A DNA stretch of 64,000 nucleotides from Bryobacterales bacterium (GTDB lineage: Bacteria; Acidobacteriota; Terriglobia; Bryobacterales; Bryobacteraceae), in NCBI GenBank assembly GCA_016789745.1, contig JAEUQF010000386.1:1-64000 (forward strand). The letters run 5' to 3'. The notes beneath the pieces are model-generated. The model worked only from the letters and a program-made list of their open reading frames with translations. It did no database searches and was not told where the DNA came from. This document shows positions 60,559 to 64,000 of the stretch, one piece after another. Position numbers and translations under genes: made by a program. How positions within the stretch are numbered: the stretch's first letter is position 1; each line of letters starts with the position of its first letter.

Positions 60559-62288
60559 CGGTGCTGTTGTTTGCGGCGGCGGTGTATCTGGTCGGTGTCA
60601 TCAGCCCGCCGAATCTGATGGACGACGTGGACGCCGTGCAGGCGCAGATTGCGCGGAACATGCTGGAATCCGGCGATTGGGTTACGGCCCGGCTCAATGG
60701 GATTGCGTATCTGGAGAAGTCGCCGGTGATCTATTGGCTGATGGCTTCTAGCTACGCGGTGTTTGGTGTGTCGGACTGGGCGGCCCGCATTCCGCTGGCG
60801 TTGGGGGTGCTGGCGCTGGTTTGGGTAACGATGCTGTTCGGCGAGTGGGCGTTCGGGGAGCGCGCCGGGCGGTATGCGGGACTGGTGATCGGCACTTGTA
60901 TCGGGCTTTGGCTGTTTACGCGTATCCAGATTCCGGACGCAATTCTTACGCTTACGATCACCTTGGCGATGTGGGCGTTTCTGCGTGCACTGGAAGAGGG
61001 CGGATGGCTGTGGCCGTTGCTGATGTGGGCGTCCATCGGCATTGGGCTGCTGTTGAAGGGGCTGATCGCGGCGCTGTTCCCGGTGGCTGCGGCTGTGATT
61101 TACCTGGCGATAGCAAGAGGTGACTGGCGGCGGTTGAAGCCGCTTAGCGGCATCGCGCTGATGCTGTTGATTGCCGCACCGTGGCATGTTCTGGCGACGC
61201 TGGCGAGTCCGCCGTATTTCGACTGGACGATGAAGTCAGAGCCCGGCAAGTACCACGGCTTCTTTTGGTTCTACTTTCTGAATGAGCATGTGTTCCGGTT
61301 TTTGAACATGCGACACCCGCGGGATTACAACACAGTGCCTCGCGCGGCCTTCTGGTTGTTTCACTTGCTGTGGCTGTTTCCGTGGAGTGCGTACTTCCCT
61401 GCCCTTTCGACGCTGCGGTATCGGCCGGTCGATCGGGCTGGGCGCACGCGTCTGCTGGCGGTGTGCTGGGCGGGGTTCCTGCTCGTGTTCTTCACGTTTT
61501 CCACCACGCAGGAGTACTACTCGATGCCGTGCTATCCGGCGCTGGCGCTGTTGTTAGGGTCGGCCATGGCGGAGCAGGGGCGGTGGCTGTCGCGCGGGCG
61601 CGTGGCGACCGGCATAGTGGCATTAGCCGCGGCGCTGGCGTGCGTTGGGCTGTTGGTGGCGAACATCGGCGTCGACGCCCCTGGCGACATTTCACAGGCG
61701 CTGACTTCGAATCCGGAGGCCTACACGCTGTCGTTAGGGCACATGGGCGACCTGACCGTGCGCAGCTTTGCCTATCTGCGATTACCGTTGGCTCTGGCGG
61801 CGGTGGCATTCCTGGTTGGCGCATTTGGAGCCATGCTGTCTCGCACGAACGAGGGTGCTTATCTGAGTGTCGCCGGCATGATGGTGATCTTCTTCCTGGC
61901 CGCGAAGCTGGCACTGGTGGCGTTTGATCCGTATCTGGGATCGCGGGATCTGGCGAAGGCTTATCGCGAGGCGCCGCCGGGCGAGTTGATCGTCGACAAC
62001 CAGTACTACACGTTCTCTTCGGTGTTCTTCTATGCCGACACGCGCGCGCTGCTGCTGCGGGGGCGGGTGAACAATCTGGAATACGGCAGCTATGCGCCAG
62101 GGGCACCAAACATGTTCCTGGACGATGCGGCGTTTCAGCGTTTGTGGATGGATATCCGGCGGCGGTATGTGTTGCTGGAGGGTCCGGAGTTGCCCAGGTT
62201 TCAGAAGCTGGTGGGGAAAGAGATGCTGCACCTGGTGAAGGGGAGCGGCGGCAAGTACCTGTTCACGAATATGGCGGTGGAGCCCTGA
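60537..62288 (+). CDS. GT39-family membrane glycosyltransferase (ArnT/Pmt-like)
   Basis: A 583-residue membrane enzyme with about eleven helices. The ATG at 60537 follows GAAGGGAG (60521-60528). The catalytic acidic motif of the GT-C fold is in PNLMDDVDAVQAQIARNML near residues 26-43, and YLEKSPVIYWLMASSYAVFG is typical of the ArnT/Pmt branch. It uses a polyprenyl-phosphate sugar as donor on the periplasmic side. The stop overlaps the following ATG (TGATG), so it is coupled with the GT4 gene. Confidence 0.9.
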   Translation: MVRQSRLTVLLFAAAVYLVGVISPPNLMDDVDAVQAQIARNMLESGDWVTARLNGIAYLEKSPVIYWLMASSYAVFGVSDWAARIPLALGVLALVWVTMLFGEWAFGERAGRYAGLVIGTCIGLWLFTRIQIPDAILTLTITLAMWAFLRALEEGGWLWPLLMWASIGIGLLLKGLIAALFPVAAAVIYLAIARGDWRRLKPLSGIALMLLIAAPWHVLATLASPPYFDWTMKSEPGKYHGFFWFYFLNEHVFRFLNMRHPRDYNTVPRAAFWLFHLLWLFPWSAYFPALSTLRYRPVDRAGRTRLLAVCWAGFLLVFFTFSTTQEYYSMPCYPALALLLGSAMAEQGRWLSRGRVATGIVALAAALACVGLLVANIGVDAPGDISQALTSNPEAYTLSLGHMGDLTVRSFAYLRLPLALAAVAFLVGAFGAMLSRTNEGAYLSVAGMMVIFFLAAKLALVAFDPYLGSRDLAKAYREAPPGELIVDNQYYTFSSVFFYADTRALLLRGRVNNLEYGSYAPGAPNMFLDDAAFQRLWMDIRRRYVLLEGPELPRFQKLVGKEMLHLVKGSGGKYLFTNMAVEP

Positions 62289-63400
62289 TGCGGATAGTGG
62301 TGGATGCAACGTCGCTACTGCTGCGCAGTGCCGGGATCAAAAGCTACACGTACTACTGGCTGCGGGCGATGCGGGAGGCTGCCGGCCGACGCGACACCGT
62401 TGCTGCGTTTCCGTTCATCAGCCGCACGCGGGAACTGCATCACGATGGATCCATGCTGGCGAAGTGGGCGACGTATCCACGGCTGGCGGCACTGTTCGCC
62501 GCCAACTATGGCGGTCGGGCGGTGCTGGATTGGGAGATCGGCAAGGCGGACGTGTTCCATGCGTCGAACCAGATTCATCATGCGCCCTCGAAGGCGAAGT
62601 TGACGGCTACCGTGCATGACCTGACTTGCTGGAAGATGCCCGAGTTGCATACGGCGGCGAACGTGAAGGCGGATCAGCGATTCGCCGAGCGTATTCTGCA
62701 GCGTGCCGATGGGCTGATTGCGGTGAGTGAAGCCACGCGGCAGGATGCCATCGAACAGTTGGGGATTGATGAGGATCGCATTGAGACCATCTATTCCGGC
62801 GTGCCGGAAGAATACTTCCGCGTACCGGTGGATGCGGTGCATGCGGTGCGTGAAGATTTGAATCTGAGCCGGCCGTATGTGCTTTTTGTCGGCACCATTG
62901 AGCCGCGCAAGAATCTGGACCGGCTGCTGGATGCGTGGTTGGGAATGCATCCGGACCTGCGGGCGGAGTTTGAGTTGATCATTGCGGGTCCGGTGGGTTG
63001 GGCGCCGGAGACGGCGAAGCGATTGAACGCGGGCGCGTCGGGTGTGCGTACGTTGGGCTATGTGCCGGAGGCGTTTCTGCCGGCGTTAACAGCGGGCGCG
63101 CTGCTGTTCGCCTACCCTTCCCTGTATGAAGGCTTCGGCTTTCCGGTGGCACAGGCGATGGCGGCGGGTGTGCCGGTGTTGACGTCGAACGTGTCGGCAC
63201 TGCCGGAGATTGCGAAGAATGGCGCGGAGCTTGTGGATCCGCTGAGTGTGAATGAGATTCGCCGCGCGTTGGAGCGGCTGTTGACGTCGCCGGAACGGCG
63301 CGAAGACCTTGGCATCCGCGGGCGGGAGCGCGCCGATCAGTATCGCTGGTCCCGCTGCGCGCAACGCAGTCTGCGGTTCTTTGAGCGGGTGGCCGGGTAG
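62288..63400 (+). CDS. GT4-family glycosyltransferase
   Basis: A 370-residue GT-B-fold glycosyltransferase. The N-terminal glycine region RIVVDATSLLLRSAGIKSYTYY, the donor site FVGTIEPRKNLDRLLDAW and the EX7E region PSLYEGFGFPVAQAMAAG are visible. The first Glu (near 284) is present; the second Glu of EX7E is Gln here (AQAMAAG instead of LEAMAxG), which is unusual. The protein would extend a surface polysaccharide chain in the cytoplasm. It begins where GT39 ends (TGATG). The sugar donor is not known. Confidence 0.9.
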   Translation: MRIVVDATSLLLRSAGIKSYTYYWLRAMREAAGRRDTVAAFPFISRTRELHHDGSMLAKWATYPRLAALFAANYGGRAVLDWEIGKADVFHASNQIHHAPSKAKLTATVHDLTCWKMPELHTAANVKADQRFAERILQRADGLIAVSEATRQDAIEQLGIDEDRIETIYSGVPEEYFRVPVDAVHAVREDLNLSRPYVLFVGTIEPRKNLDRLLDAWLGMHPDLRAEFELIIAGPVGWAPETAKRLNAGASGVRTLGYVPEAFLPALTAGALLFAYPSLYEGFGFPVAQAMAAGVPVLTSNVSALPEIAKNGAELVDPLSVNEIRRALERLLTSPERREDLGIRGRERADQYRWSRCAQRSLRFFERVAG

Positions 63401-63420
63401 AATAAGGATTTGCTGTTTAT

Positions 63421-64000
63421 ATGAATGGAACGCTAGTACAGCGCTGGGAAGGGGAGTTCACCTTTGCCCTGCGCACGCTGTTGATGAAGGATTTCCGTGT
63501 GCGGTACCGGAACATGTCGCTGGGCGTGGGCTGGTCGTTGGCGAATCCGCTAATCATGATGAGCCTGCTCACGTTCGTGTTCACGCGCATCTTCCCCAGC
63601 AATGAGCCGAACTTTCCGCTGTTCGTGCTGTGCGGGTTGATTCCGTTCAACTTCTTCACGCTGGCCTGGGCGACGTCGACGACGGCGCTCATCGACAATG
63701 CCTCGCTGATCAAGCGCACACGGTTCCCGCGGGAGATTGTGCCGGTGACGGTGGTGCTGGGCAACTGCGTGCACTTCCTGATTCAGTTGATGCTGCTGTT
63801 GGGGATGACGCTGGCGTTCGGCAAAGGCATCAATATCTACTGGCTGTACATACCGGTGCTGGTAGCGCTGGAGATTCTGTTCGTGATCGGACTGGCATTG
63901 GCGTTCTCGGCGATTGACGTGTACATCCGGGACACGCGCTACGTGGTGGAATCGGCGAACCTGGTGCTGTTCTGGCTGGTGCCGATTTTTTACTCGTTCA
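63421..64000 (+). CDS. Wzm-like ABC-2 polysaccharide export permease, C-terminus outside window
   Basis: 193 codons of an ABC-2 type permease. The start MNGTLVQRWEGEFTFALRTL and the motif LLMKDFRVRYRNMSLGVGWSLANPLIMM are typical of the Wzm/TagG family that exports O-antigen or polyol phosphate polymers with a Wzt ATPase partner. Five hydrophobic segments are seen before the window end. The ATPase gene is expected downstream, outside the window. ATG at 63421, 20 bp after GT4. Confidence 0.9.
   Translation, partial: MNGTLVQRWEGEFTFALRTLLMKDFRVRYRNMSLGVGWSLANPLIMMSLLTFVFTRIFPSNEPNFPLFVLCGLIPFNFFTLAWATSTTALIDNASLIKRTRFPREIVPVTVVLGNCVHFLIQLMLLLGMTLAFGKGINIYWLYIPVLVALEILFVIGLALAFSAIDVYIRDTRYVVESANLVLFWLVPIFYSF

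Noticed and set aside
1..64000. CRISPR array, tRNA, rRNA, insertion sequence or prophage
   Set aside because: No regular repeat-spacer pattern, no cloverleaf noticed by eye, and no transposase or integrase reading frame. A tRNA scan would be decisive; I could not run one.

Overview
The window is a GC-rich, densely coded piece of a bacterial chromosome with about 55 protein genes, no rRNA or tRNA that I could recognise, no CRISPR array and no intact insertion sequence. The best taxonomic guess, an inference from gene content, is an acidobacterium of the Bryobacterales/Solibacteres type. The reasons are large Oar-like TonB-dependent receptors with a carboxypeptidase-regulatory N-terminal domain, several 'planctomycete-type' cytochrome modules (DUF1549/DUF1553, DUF1552/DUF1592, DUF1501), a small secreted protein of a common acidobacterial type, and the circularly permuted ATP-grasp/alpha-E/transglutaminase operon.

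Layout. 1-9000: a PSD1-type cytochrome protein cut by the window edge, an amidohydrolase coupled to a [2Fe-2S] ferredoxin-like gene, and a DUF1592-DUF1552 pair. 9.1-14.6 kb: TonB-dependent receptor, SDR, orphan phosphopantetheinyl transferase, small secreted protein. 14.7-20 kb: a signalling and transport run on the plus strand: a response regulator fused to a thioredoxin-reductase-like flavoprotein that lacks redox cysteines, a cNMP-binding histidine kinase, and an osmoprotectant ABC transporter (ATPase, permease, lipoprotein binding protein). 20-28 kb: MgtC, luciferase-like monooxygenase, carbon-nitrogen hydrolase, an FHA-GAF-kinase-like protein with a degenerate ATPase domain, soluble transhydrogenase SthA, and a membrane-anchored PQQ-type propeller. 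27.7-31 kb: transglutaminase, alpha-E and ATP-grasp operon. 31-35.3 kb: small envelope proteins, a sulfatase, a decayed vapBC toxin-antitoxin locus with a frameshift in each gene, and a coupled pair of small zinc-ribbon proteins. 35.3-42.5 kb: epimerase, DUF4920 protein, PafA-like phosphatase, kynureninase-like enzyme, alpha/beta hydrolase, TatA and TatC. 42.5-47.6 kb: two TPR proteins and a zinc-finger protein arranged around a divergent promoter region holding a perfect 16-bp palindrome. 47.6-58.6 kb: sugar isomerase-like protein, second TonB-dependent receptor, an ABC exporter translationally joined to a DUF1501/PSD1 pair, and a BON-domain operon. 58.6-64 kb: the start of a surface polysaccharide cluster (AsnB-like amidotransferase, GT39 and GT4 glycosyltransferases, Wzm-type ABC permease cut by the window end).

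How it fits together. Much of the window serves an exported lifestyle: large outer-membrane receptors, secreted hydrolases (sulfatase, phosphatase, amidohydrolase, carbon-nitrogen hydrolase), c-type cytochrome modules and the Tat machinery that could export the Tat-signal-bearing DUF1552, DUF1501, sulfatase and isomerase-like proteins. The most distinctive loci are the redox-dead REC/thioredoxin-reductase fusion with its kinase next to an osmoprotectant transporter, the FHA-GAF pseudokinase, the decayed toxin-antitoxin pair, and three intergenic symmetry elements at 14103-14129, 14676-14717 and 45292-45307 that look like operators. I did not find one clearly new multi-gene system; the strongest candidate is the 14.7-20 kb signalling and transport unit.
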